In this document: positions 35,368 through 42,278 of the stretch, piece after piece
Layout of the letters: each line of letters begins with the position of its first letter
Numbering within the stretch: position 1 is the stretch's first letter
Source: Oligoflexia bacterium
Lineage (GTDB): Bacteria; Bdellovibrionota; Bacteriovoracia; Bacteriovoracales; Bacteriovoracaceae
Direction: 5' to 3'
DNA: 64,000 nucleotides
NCBI GenBank assembly: GCA_024229115.1
Contig: JAAEST010000053.1
Coordinates: 62,001-126,000, forward strand
Translations under genes and position numbers: made by a program
Notes under the pieces: generated by a model
The model's database searches: none
Told to the model about the DNA's origin: nothing
Seen by the model: the letters and a program-made list of their open reading frames with translations, nothing else

Positions 35368-35745
35368 AAAACTCCTCTGTTTTAAAAACAGAAAAACTTA
35401 TCAAGCAAAAATATTTTTTCTAGCGAAAGATAGTAACTTTTTCATTTATGGGATTGCCTTCCGGGACTGCCTCAGTGAACCGTATTTGCCACTGGCAAGT
35501 TCTCTCACTTCGGTGAACACAGCACTCCGTGCTGGCTTAAATCAAATCCAGAATACTGATCTCTCCCTGGAAATTCCTTTTTTTAAAAAGGAAAACAGAG
35601 TGAGTACGAAGGAGCATAGATACTCTATGTGACTGAGTATGAATCGATAGTTTGACGTATTTAAAAAAGGAATTAACGGGAGAGATGGTGCCCCTTAATT
35701 GACGTACTTAGAACCGAAATTCTAAAGATGAACAGTTGAAAATTT
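35368..35745. other. Gene-free hairpin-rich region with a REP-like element
   Basis: 378 bp without an ORF. It holds tight 3-nt-loop hairpins: CAGCAC-TCC-GTGCTG (35520-35534) and CATAGA-TAC-TCTATG (35615-35629). The second is directly preceded by GGAG, the tetranucleotide-plus-hairpin layout of REP elements mobilised by RAYT transposases. A long imperfect inverted repeat encloses it (35559-35588 and 35659-35686, with ATCTCTCCC/GGGAGAGAT ends and AATTCCTTTTTT/AAAAAAGGAATT inner arms). No RNA gene recognised. The candidate attL (35685-35693) lies at its right end. Confidence 0.6.
35685..35693. other. Candidate attL of the mobilizable element
   Basis: ATGGTGCCC, identical to the tRNA-Leu 3' end at 41357-41365 (CCA end plus first acceptor bases in reverse). 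Joining the right-end sequence before it to the left-end sequence after it gives GTCAATT...AATTGAC inverted arms around the core, the layout expected of a serine-recombinase attP. The nine-base match alone is weak. Confidence 0.4.
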
Positions 35746-37503
35746 TTAAAACTGATATGCACCACTTGAAGGAGGGGAAGAAAAAGTACTCCCACTATAA
35801 TCTAAAGTTACCCCTGTTCCAGTACTTCCAAGACTTTTACAATCTGAGGCTGAAGTTAGAGTGAAATCTTCGGTTGCAGGATTAGTTAAGCCGACTATGC
35901 CATTTCCTATGCCGCCTGCCTCAAATGAGGTAGATGCATTAAATGCGGAAACCGTTGAATAAGTTGCAGAATTATATCCAAACAAATTGGTAGAATCATT
36001 ATAACAGTTTGTATCAACATCGGCTGATGCTAATGTGCTGTTTACAAAAAAGTGAGTCATAGCGGAGCTACTGTAAAAAACATTATTTTTCAAATTAGCT
36101 GAGTTTGACTGCGCAAATATTGCAAGATTTATTGTTGTGTTGTCATAAAAAGTATTGTGGTAAATGTCAAATCCTTGGCAGCTAGGGCAGTTAAAACTGA
36201 CGCCATAGTTTGAATTATTATGAATGAGAGAGCTGTATAAATTCAACTTAGGAGTTGAGCTTGTAGCTTCAGAAAAGTTTACTCCAATTCCATCATTTCC
36301 ATTAATTTTGCTCCTTGAAACTGTTGATATCCCAGTATCTCCAAGGACTTTTATTCCATCTCCAGCAGCATTTGAAATTTGAGTTCTCGTAACTAATGTA
36401 TCAGATATCGTTCCAGCACCACTGTCTGCTTGGATTCTTATTCCATGTCCTTCTGTTCCATATCGCCTTCCGCTCCAGCCTTTTCCTGTATCTGATATTA
36501 TTATATTCTCTACAGAAATTCCGCTCATTGTGCTACCTGTTGTCCCACCATTGCTCAAAATTGAGATTTCTACTCCTGCGAAGCCACATTTTGTTAAAGT
36601 TGAATTTTTAAATGTTATATTAGTTAAAGTTTGAGAATTATCAAAAGTTTGTGGTGAAAGACAAGAATCAAATATTTCACTAACAGTTACTGAATCAACG
36701 GTTCCCGATGAAGATGTATTCCCATATTCTATTCCATTGCCTGCATAAAATGGCCCAAGATCTGCGCCACCTGTTTGCGATATAGTAACGTTTGTGACAT
36801 CGCAATTTACACAATTTTTAAAATTAATTCCGTGTAAAGAAAACCTAGTAATATTAAGATTGCTTACTGAAACATTCGATTTATTTTCCGCTTCTATTCC
36901 TGTAAATATACTACTTATCTCAAAAGTATTACTAGCGGGATCAGTCACAACCTTTATATATACTGTATCCGTTGAGTCATCATATGTATAAGAGTCATCA
37001 CTTGCCCCACCAAGCGTTGTTGAGTGATCTGTATCCCATTCTACAAAGCTCATCATTGTTCCGTCTTTTGAGATATTCCCAAGACCTTCAGAAGCATCGA
37101 TCGAGGCTGCGTAACTGTAAATTCCTCCTCCCTCATTGTTCCAAGGCCCTGCTGCGACACTTCCACTAATGATTGGTAGTGATCCAGAACCATAAGCTGA
37201 AATGCTTAAATTATCTGTTGGGATAACAAGTTTTTCATTCCATGTTTCTCCTCGCTTTAAATAAATAGTAGTGCTGCCAGAAAAGGAAAAGCCACTAACT
37301 TTAGAAAGGCTTTTCCAAGGAGAACATGGACTAGTCCCTGAGTTCGAATCATCTCCAGAATTTGAGCTTACGTAATACCCTGATGTCAAACAGCTTGTCT
37401 CACCGGATGAGTTCTCTGGTGCACTAGATTTCTCTTCGTTACATGCAGAAATGAGCAGTAATGAAGAAATTATGTAGAATAAGGCATGTTTCAAGTTTCT
37501 CAA
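35746..37503 (-). CDS. Right-handed beta-helix lipoprotein
   Basis: A 585-residue protein. The lipobox SAC lies at about 19-21, followed by a Ser/Gly-rich linker and CLTSGYYVSS.../GTSPCSPW, a common start of secreted right-handed parallel beta-helix proteins. Repeated short strands with Asn/Ser turns (NITFKNS, GISVENI, NDGIGVNF) fill residues about 180-520. Relatives are polysaccharide lyases or surface adhesins; no catalytic residues are evident. It may be cargo of the mobile element and is flanked on both sides by hairpin-rich DNA. Confidence 0.82.
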   Translation of the reverse strand: MRNLKHALFYIISSLLLISACNEEKSSAPENSSGETSCLTSGYYVSSNSGDDSNSGTSPCSPWKSLSKVSGFSFSGSTTIYLKRGETWNEKLVIPTDNLSISAYGSGSLPIISGSVAAGPWNNEGGGIYSYAASIDASEGLGNISKDGTMMSFVEWDTDHSTTLGGASDDSYTYDDSTDTVYIKVVTDPASNTFEISSIFTGIEAENKSNVSVSNLNITRFSLHGINFKNCVNCDVTNVTISQTGGADLGPFYAGNGIEYGNTSSSGTVDSVTVSEIFDSCLSPQTFDNSQTLTNITFKNSTLTKCGFAGVEISILSNGGTTGSTMSGISVENIIISDTGKGWSGRRYGTEGHGIRIQADSGAGTISDTLVTRTQISNAAGDGIKVLGDTGISTVSRSKINGNDGIGVNFSEATSSTPKLNLYSSLIHNNSNYGVSFNCPSCQGFDIYHNTFYDNTTINLAIFAQSNSANLKNNVFYSSSAMTHFFVNSTLASADVDTNCYNDSTNLFGYNSATYSTVSAFNASTSFEAGGIGNGIVGLTNPATEDFTLTSASDCKSLGSTGTGVTLDYSGSTFSSPPSSGAYQF

Positions 37504-37772
37504 ACCAGCATCTCCACTAGTCTCAATTATAACACAAGATTAAAATCGAAGTAATATCTGCCACTGTTTTTGTTTTGCCTTATAATCACTATTTACAGTA
37601 TTTTGGTTGATGTAGCGAGCCATGTAAACCGACTACGTCGGCTTACGCTCTAAGCATAGATCGCTCACTACGTTCGCGCTCAAGCAAAGGCCAGTATGGC
37701 CTTCGCTATCTTGTATAGAATCAAAGTAAGTCTAAGAATATTTAAAATGGTTTTGAGCTTTTTATTCATAAG

Positions 37773-37811
37773 CACCTCCCTCGCCCTTCCTGAAAGGGTT
37801 TTGGGGAGGTG
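37773..37811. terminator. Terminator-like hairpin
   Basis: CACCTCCC (37773-37780) pairs perfectly with GGGAGGTG (37804-37811), with an inner CCCTT/AAGGG stem. The T content on either side is limited (TGATTTTG on the right, TTTTTATT on the left), so it could terminate leftward transcription better than rightward. Confidence 0.5.
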
Positions 37812-37916
37812 ATTTTGAAAAAAAGTTTGAAGACTTTAAATATTTAAGTAATTACAGTAGGTTATAAGTTAAAATATTATTTGACGGATTGGGTACAATT
37901 TTGTATTTAATTAGGT

Positions 37917-37962
37917 TAGCTTCATTTTAAGCTGCCCCACGCTGAGTGGGATGTGGAAGCTA
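37917..37962. other. Nested hairpin, candidate oriT
   Basis: Outer stem TAGCTTC/GAAGCTA (37917-37923, 37956-37962) encloses an inner stem CCCAC/GTGGG (37936-37940, 37946-37950). Inverted repeats of this kind just upstream of mobC and the relaxase gene are typical of MOB-P transfer origins. The nick site is not identifiable by eye. Confidence 0.4.
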
Positions 37963-37966
37963 CCCC

Positions 37967-38039
37967 GGAAGTCAAACAACGACCACAAACGAGTTTACTT
38001 CCTCTAACTTCTCAATTTTGAGAGTCGGAGGTGAAACTC
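37967..38039 (+). promoter_or_regulatory. Two-state RNA leader A, ahead of mobC (17-nt conserved loop)
   Basis: Form 1: GGAAGT-C-AAA (37967-37976) pairs with TTTACTTCC (37994-38002) around the 17-nt loop CAACGACCACAAACGAG (37977-37993). Form 2: GAGTTTACTTCC (37991-38002) instead pairs with GGAGGTGAAACTC (38027-38039, one bulged G and one G-U), burying the ribosome site of mobC. A small hairpin (38010-38023) sits between. The two forms exclude each other. The same loop occurs at 39578-39594 with different stems. Confidence 0.7.
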
Positions 38040-38378
38040 GTGTTCAAAACAAAAGAAATTAAAAAATGTGTTATTCCTGTTCGCTTCACAGAGCGTGAAA
38101 GAGAACGCTTGTACGAGCTAGGAAAACGTCATTCTCTAAGTCTCAGTTCGCTTATACGGCGTTTATCACTCAAAAAGAGACTTCCACCTGCAAGAGTCCA
38201 AGAAATTAATCTTAAAACCTATCAGGAGCTTTGTAGGATTGGAAATAATCTAAATCAGTTGGTAAGGGCCGTTCATCAGTGGCAAATTCCTGATGATTAC
38301 ACTGAACAGTTTCAAGAACTCAAGAGCATTATTAAAAAAGTCTCTTTTGAAGTTATCGGAGAAACTTGTGATAGCTAA
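38040..38378 (+). CDS. mobC: MobC-like relaxosome accessory protein
   Basis: A 112-residue basic protein. The N-terminus (VIPVRFTERERERLYELGKR, then SLSSLIRR) is a ribbon-helix-helix-type DNA-binding opening. The C-terminal YQELCRIGNNLNQLVRAVHQ is the hallmark of MobC proteins that help the relaxase at oriT. I chose GTG 38040 (GGAGG 8 bp upstream) rather than GTG 38031, which overlaps the ribosome site. Its translation is probably controlled by the leader hairpins. The relaxase gene starts within its last 11 bp. Confidence 0.88.
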   Translation: MFKTKEIKKCVIPVRFTERERERLYELGKRHSLSLSSLIRRLSLKKRLPPARVQEINLKTYQELCRIGNNLNQLVRAVHQWQIPDDYTEQFQELKSIIKKVSFEVIGETCDS

Positions 38379-39558
38379 TCAAACAAAAGGAAAAGGTTTT
38401 GGAGGCGCTCTAACGTATCTTCTCTCAAAAGAAAATGCACAAATTATTGGTGGCAATATGATGGGAGAAAATATTAAAGAGCTAACTTCAGAGTTTAAAA
38501 AGTCACGAGAACTGAGACCAAATCTGCAAAAATGTGTTTGGCATGGAAGTCTTTCTCTTCCTCATGGTGAAACATTATCCAATGAGAAATGGGGCAAGCT
38601 TGGAACTCAGTATGCAAACAATATGGGTTTTAATGGTTCACAATTTGTTATCGTCAGACATTACGATACACAACATGAACATATCCATATTTTAGCTTCA
38701 AGAGTTAGGCTTGATGGAAGTGTCGTTAGTGATTCCAATGATTACAAAAGAAGCGAAAAAATAGTTCGCAAACTGGAAAAAAACTTTGGACTTACTCCTA
38801 CCATTTCGAGTTTTGAAATTGGAAGAAAGGCCCTGACGAAGGGAGAACTACAAAAAACGATTCGTGAACAAAATTTGAGTACAAAAGTGTTGCTTCAACA
38901 TCACATTGATATAGCAACAAGGGATTGCCCAAGTACCAAAGTTTTTGTTGATCGTTTAGAAGAAAAAAATATTTGGGTTATTCCAAATATGGCAAAAAAT
39001 GGAACGATTACAGGAATTAGCTTCAGTCTCGATGGTGAGATTATGAAAGGAAGCGATCTTGGAAGGAATTATTCATGGAACAATTTAATCAAATCTGGAG
39101 GTATTACTTATGATAAACAAAACAGAGATTATGCAAGGCTTATTGAAGCAAAAAGTAAATCAAGAGATTTATACAGTAAGGGACGTGGAAAAAGCAATCG
39201 ACAAGGCGATTTCACTTTGTATCGAAAACTTAGAAAAGCCATTAAGGCCCATTTTAGAGGACGTAAAAGTGACTTATCAAAGAACAAGAAAGGAAGTAGA
39301 GGAAATGAACAAAGTCAGCAAGCAAATCATCTCTACACACAATTCACTGAAGAATACTTCAGAGGAAGTTTTACGCGATCTCAAGTGGAACGAGTTTTAT
39401 TGGAGTTTTATAGTCGGGATGATAGTTCTCGGGAGTTCAGTGATTTCCTCGATCGTCATCATATACGGGATCAAATATTTTCCATTTCTTTGAAGGGTAA
39501 GAAAAAAGTAAAAAATCGAGAAAGGTCTCGTTCTAAATCGAAAGGTTTAGAACTTTAA
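38368..39558 (+). CDS. mobA: MOB-P-type relaxase
   Basis: A 396-residue relaxase/mobilization nuclease. It opens with the typical KGKGFGGALTYLL segment holding the candidate catalytic Tyr, and has the metal-binding His triad in HYDTQHEHIHIL. The C-terminal third is basic (FRGRKSDLSKNKKGSRG) and ends in a Lys/Arg-rich tail. It nicks oriT and pilots the strand into a conjugation channel supplied by another element. I chose GTG 38368 with GGAG 6 bp upstream; earlier in-frame starts lie inside mobC. The gene contains another complete gene in a second frame (39110-39493). Confidence 0.92.
   Translation: MIANQTKGKGFGGALTYLLSKENAQIIGGNMMGENIKELTSEFKKSRELRPNLQKCVWHGSLSLPHGETLSNEKWGKLGTQYANNMGFNGSQFVIVRHYDTQHEHIHILASRVRLDGSVVSDSNDYKRSEKIVRKLEKNFGLTPTISSFEIGRKALTKGELQKTIREQNLSTKVLLQHHIDIATRDCPSTKVFVDRLEEKNIWVIPNMAKNGTITGISFSLDGEIMKGSDLGRNYSWNNLIKSGGITYDKQNRDYARLIEAKSKSRDLYSKGRGKSNRQGDFTLYRKLRKAIKAHFRGRKSDLSKNKKGSRGNEQSQQANHLYTQFTEEYFRGSFTRSQVERVLLEFYSRDDSSREFSDFLDRHHIRDQIFSISLKGKKKVKNRERSRSKSKGLEL
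39110..39493 (+). CDS. MobB-like membrane protein nested out of frame within the relaxase gene
   Basis: A 127-residue protein read in the +1 frame relative to the relaxase. A strong ribosome site GGAGG (39097-39101) lies 8 bp before its ATG. Residues 20-85 are a charged coiled coil and 98-122 a hydrophobic membrane helix (YWSFIVGMIVLGSS...). Nested mobB/mbeB-type genes inside relaxase genes are known in RSF1010 and ColE1 plasmids, where they help relaxase stability or DNA transport. The ribosome site, length and domain plan make this a real gene rather than a shadow frame. Confidence 0.82.
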   Translation: MINKTEIMQGLLKQKVNQEIYTVRDVEKAIDKAISLCIENLEKPLRPILEDVKVTYQRTRKEVEEMNKVSKQIISTHNSLKNTSEEVLRDLKWNEFYWSFIVGMIVLGSSVISSIVIIYGIKYFPFL

Positions 39559-39567
39559 ATTTAACTT

Positions 39568-39629
39568 AAAGCAAATTCAACGACCACAAACGAGAATTTG
39601 CTTTTCTTATCTCAAGGAGAAAAGCAAAT
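39568..39629 (+). promoter_or_regulatory. Two-state RNA leader B, ahead of the small ORF and recombinase (same 17-nt loop)
   Basis: Form 1: AAAGCAAATT (39568-39577) pairs perfectly with AATTTGCTTT (39595-39604) around the loop CAACGACCACAAACGAG (39578-39594). Form 2: ATTTGCTTTTC (39596-39606) pairs perfectly with GAAAAGCAAAT (39619-39629), which includes the start codon, leaving the ribosome site AAGGAG in the loop edge. The stems share nothing with leader A, but loop and layout are the same. Confidence 0.72.
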
Positions 39630-39795
39630 GACACATTTAGAAAAATATTTATCTGACGAAGAGAAACAGTCTTTGGTTCGTTATTTTAAGCTGCTGCTAC
39701 GGGTTCTTAAGCGTTTAAAGGAAGAAATTCAAATAAATCCCAGCATCGTTGACAACTTAGAACCAGAATTTCGTTTGCTTCTAGCGAAATATTAA
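39628..39795 (+). CDS. Small helical protein between relaxase and recombinase
   Basis: A 55-residue, probably all-helical charged protein with no recognised family. ATG 39628 follows AAGGAG by 8 bp; a longer in-frame reading starts at 39598 without support. It is 17 bp upstream of the recombinase gene. Its size and position fit a recombination-directionality or accessory factor (inference only). The start codon lies in the competing hairpin of leader B. Confidence 0.65.
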   Translation: MTHLEKYLSDEEKQSLVRYFKLLLRVLKRLKEEIQINPSIVDNLEPEFRLLLAKY

Positions 39796-39812
39796 CTAAA
39801 AAGGATATAGCT

Positions 39813-41459
39813 ATGAATAATAAACAAGCATTTGTACTTTGTAGAATATCAGATGAAAAACAGGCTAGTGGTTATTCCCTTGCTGCTCAGGAGAAATATG
39901 CAAAAGAATACTGTAAGAAGTATGAATTAGAAATTCTAAAGGTATATTCTTTTATTGAAACTGGTAGTAAACCGGGCAAGCGCTCAAAGTTTGACGGCCT
40001 GATGAGGGAAATCAAATCAACAATTGGAAAGTCAAAAAAAGTATTTCATCTAGTTGTTGAAAAGCCTGATCGTCTAACAAGAAATTTTACGAATAGAGAA
40101 CAACTTCAAATTTTTGTTATGCAGGGAAGGCTTAAGATTCATTATTACAAAGATAAACGTATTATTGATTCTAGCTGTTCTCCTGCTGAAATCTTCACTG
40201 ATAATATTATGACGGCACTTAATAAGTACACTGCCGATAATATTAGAAGAGAATCTCAAAAAGGTATGAAAGAAAAAGCCGCTCAGGGAATATTCCCTGG
40301 GCGTGCTCCTCTTGGTTATAAAAACATCAGAGAAGGTAAAGAGAACAAGCATGGAAGAAAAGAGGCTAAAATCATTATTGATAATGAGTCCAAGGATGCA
40401 GTTATTCGTATTTTTGAATTAAGAGCTACTAAAAATATGTCTTACTACGCTATCGCTCAGAAAATAAAAGAAGAAAGATTACTTCCACCCCATAAAGAAC
40501 TAAATTTTAGAAAGCAAAATGTGGAGAAAATTCTAAATAATATTTTTTATGGTGGAAAGTTTAAGTGGATAGATGAAATCTACCAAGGTAACCATGAGGT
40601 ATTTGTGCCCAAGGAGTATTTCAATCTGATTCATTCAGTGAAACCTAAAAAAGCTAAAAAAAGACCTTATGGAACTTACAGCTTGCTTTTAACCTGCGGA
40701 GTAGATGGCTGTGGGAGTACTGTTATATATGATCCCAAAGTTAAGACGATCAAATCTACTGGTGAGACGAAAGAGTATAAATATTATCACTGCTGTGATG
40801 GTAAGTTTTTTCACAAGGAGAACAAAGTTAAACAAGTTAATGTCTCTGAAAAAGCAATTACGAATCAATTCGAGCAAATTTTTGACGAGATTCATTTCAC
40901 AGAAAATTTAACAAGCCTAGTTAGCGAGGCCCTAAGAGAGTCTCATGCCAAATCTATTAAGCTTCATAAAGAAAAGGTAAGCATCTACAAAGAAAAATTG
41001 AAAAACCTCGAATACAAAGAAGACAGAGTTTATGATGACCACCTTAAAGGTCTTCTTGATGAAGAAGGTTACAAACGTCAAATCAAGAGAGTGCGGTCAG
41101 AAAGAGACTCATATACAAATCTTTTAAGTGAGTCAGATGAGCTGATTTGCGATAATTTTTTTGAAACTGCTGATAAACTCTTAGAACTGACTAAGTACTC
41201 AAAATCCTTATGGAAACTGATGACACCCACTGAGAGAGTGGAACTTGTTAAAGAGGTTACTTCGAACCGAGAGCTTGAAGGTGCAACTCTTCGATATTCT
41301 TTAAAAAAGCCTTTTAAAGTTTTGTCTGAAATAAAAAATTTAGGTCAATTTGATAAATGGTGCCCGGGACTGGACTTGAACCAGCACGGCCGAAGCCACA
41401 CGCCCCTCAAGCGTGCGTGTCTACCAATTTCACCACCCGGGCAAGAGGTAATAATCTAA
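39813..41459 (+). CDS. Large serine recombinase (element integrase), 3' end running through tRNA-Leu antisense
   Basis: A 548-residue serine integrase. The resolvase domain has catalytic S13 in CRISDEKQASGYS. The recombinase DNA-binding domain (GRAPLGYKN, about 165-265), a zinc-ribbon segment (LLLTCGVDGCGS) and a coiled coil (about 380-440) follow. From about residue 515 the frame continues into the complement of the tRNA-Leu gene, giving WCPGLDLNQHG..., so the last roughly 35 residues are host-derived. The normal stop is presumably formed by the joined ends in the circular element. It catalyses excision and integration. Confidence 0.93.
   Translation: MNNKQAFVLCRISDEKQASGYSLAAQEKYAKEYCKKYELEILKVYSFIETGSKPGKRSKFDGLMREIKSTIGKSKKVFHLVVEKPDRLTRNFTNREQLQIFVMQGRLKIHYYKDKRIIDSSCSPAEIFTDNIMTALNKYTADNIRRESQKGMKEKAAQGIFPGRAPLGYKNIREGKENKHGRKEAKIIIDNESKDAVIRIFELRATKNMSYYAIAQKIKEERLLPPHKELNFRKQNVEKILNNIFYGGKFKWIDEIYQGNHEVFVPKEYFNLIHSVKPKKAKKRPYGTYSLLLTCGVDGCGSTVIYDPKVKTIKSTGETKEYKYYHCCDGKFFHKENKVKQVNVSEKAITNQFEQIFDEIHFTENLTSLVSEALRESHAKSIKLHKEKVSIYKEKLKNLEYKEDRVYDDHLKGLLDEEGYKRQIKRVRSERDSYTNLLSESDELICDNFFETADKLLELTKYSKSLWKLMTPTERVELVKEVTSNRELEGATLRYSLKKPFKVLSEIKNLGQFDKWCPGLDLNQHGRSHTPLKRACLPISPPGQEVII
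41357..41365. other. Candidate attR at the tRNA-Leu 3' end
   Basis: ATGGTGCCC spans the CCA end and first acceptor bases of the tRNA gene, and matches the candidate attL at 35685-35693. The element's recombinase gene ends directly over this site. Confidence 0.5.
41358..41442 (-). tRNA. tRNA-Leu (anticodon GAG)
   Basis: On the minus strand the sequence folds as a long-variable-arm tRNA: acceptor GCCCGGG/CCCGGGC, D arm around GGTAGAC, anticodon stem CACGC/GCGTG with loop TTGAGGG (anticodon GAG, Leu), a roughly 14-nt variable arm, T arm CTGGTTCAAGTCCAG, discriminator A and an encoded CCA. It reads CUC/CUU codons. It is intact although a mobile element abuts its 3' end. Confidence 0.97.
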
Positions 41460-41484
41460 TAATTCTAGGTGGTTTTGGCAACTC

Positions 41485-41835
41485 TTATTTCTTATTAGGA
41501 ATAAAGATTTCTAATTCATCGAGATAGAATTTGATTCTTGAGTGTGCTTCGCTTATTGAGTCGAGGTCTTGTTTAAGTGTTTCTAGAGTGAATTTTTCGC
41601 TGTCGCTTTTGGCGTTATTAAGTGCGTCGATTAGTTTTGCTTCGAGGGATGAGGTATTCGCCTCAATCGTCTCTGAGTAGACCTCCATATCGTCGAAGGT
41701 ATCTTCTAAATGGTCAAATTCCGTCAGTAGATCCTCTAGAGGATCGTTTTCAATCGCAGGAAAACTGTCAAAATGTCTGGATGCTGGGAACATAACGACA
41801 TTTTCTACTTCAGGTTGTTTGTCAGATTGCTTCAT
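41485..41835 (-). CDS. Small acidic coiled-coil protein, unknown
   Basis: A protein of about 116 residues (133 if translation starts upstream at GTG 41886). It is acidic, with heptad-like helices at about 45-75 and 80-112. No family recognised. ATG 41835 has GAGGA about 10 bp upstream. The gene lies 42 bp upstream of the tRNA-Leu on the same strand. Confidence 0.6.
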   Translation of the reverse strand: MKQSDKQPEVENVVMFPASRHFDSFPAIENDPLEDLLTEFDHLEDTFDDMEVYSETIEANTSSLEAKLIDALNNAKSDSEKFTLETLKQDLDSISEAHSRIKFYLDELEIFIPNKK

Positions 41836-42056
41836 TCTTTCTGGGTCCTCTAAAATTAAATATGGTGTGAAAACATTCACTTTCACAGATAATAGATGCT
41901 AAAATGATGCCATGTTTCAGCGAACTTTTGTTAATAATATTAGACAGTTAGACACTAAATAAAGCTTATTCCTGTCATGTTTAATAGATAGGCGCATAGA
42001 AGTTAGACAATTTTGCTGGCTTGAAGGGAAATGCTGATTATTTATAAAATATAAGT

Positions 42057-42278
42057 ATGAGTGCTAATAAGGCCAATTGCTTAAAATGTAAGCATTATTA
42101 TTCAACATACGACCAGAGAAATCCTAGAGGATGTCGATTCTATGGATTTGTGAGTGCGACCTTTCCTACTCTTGTAGTCAAAAGAGAGACTGGGAGTGAG
42201 TGTATGGCCTTTAGTGAGCGTCCTAAGAGAGAGTCAGCAAAGAAAGATATCGACTTTAATGATCCTAAGCTTTGGTAG
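42057..42278 (+). CDS. Small Cys-motif protein (zinc-ribbon-like)
   Basis: A 73-residue cytosolic protein with CLKC, RGCRF and a later SECMAF, giving four Cys residues that could bind one zinc. It has a typical opening NCLKCKHYYSTYDQRNPRGC. Small proteins of this kind occur in delta-type bacteria, but no function is known to me. Its last 14 bp overlap the convergent mnmA gene. Confidence 0.75.
   Translation: MSANKANCLKCKHYYSTYDQRNPRGCRFYGFVSATFPTLVVKRETGSECMAFSERPKRESAKKDIDFNDPKLW

Larger units (their letters stand above)
37504..37966. other. Gene-free structured region with possible oriT
   Basis: About 460 bp without a credible ORF. Contents: tight triloop hairpins CCGAC-TAC-GTCGG (37629-37641) and AAGGCCA-GTA-TGGCCTT (37687-37703), resembling those left of the beta-helix gene; a terminator-like hairpin CACCTCCC/GGGAGGTG (37773-37780, 37804-37811); and a nested hairpin at 37917-37962. 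This is where the origin of transfer of the adjacent mob genes would be expected. Confidence 0.6.
35685..41365. mobile_element. Putative mobilizable element integrated at tRNA-Leu(GAG)
   Basis: About 5.7 kb containing a beta-helix lipoprotein gene, a structured gene-free region, mobC, the relaxase with a nested mobB-like gene, a 55-residue ORF and a large serine recombinase whose 3' end is fused to the antisense of tRNA-Leu. The mobilization plus recombinase content defines an IME-type element lacking its own conjugation genes. The right boundary at the tRNA 3' end is well supported. The left boundary rests on the short att match and could instead lie nearer 37.6 kb. Confidence 0.65.

Noticed and set aside
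35440-35560. Possible structural RNA gene (several short hairpins)
   Set aside because: No tRNA, tmRNA, RNase P or SRP features; the hairpins are better described as repeat-like.
36396-37169. Plus-strand ORFs of 62-71 codons opposite the beta-helix gene
   Set aside because: They lie antisense to a well-supported gene with repeat-biased codons, lack ribosome sites and have no protein-like pattern.
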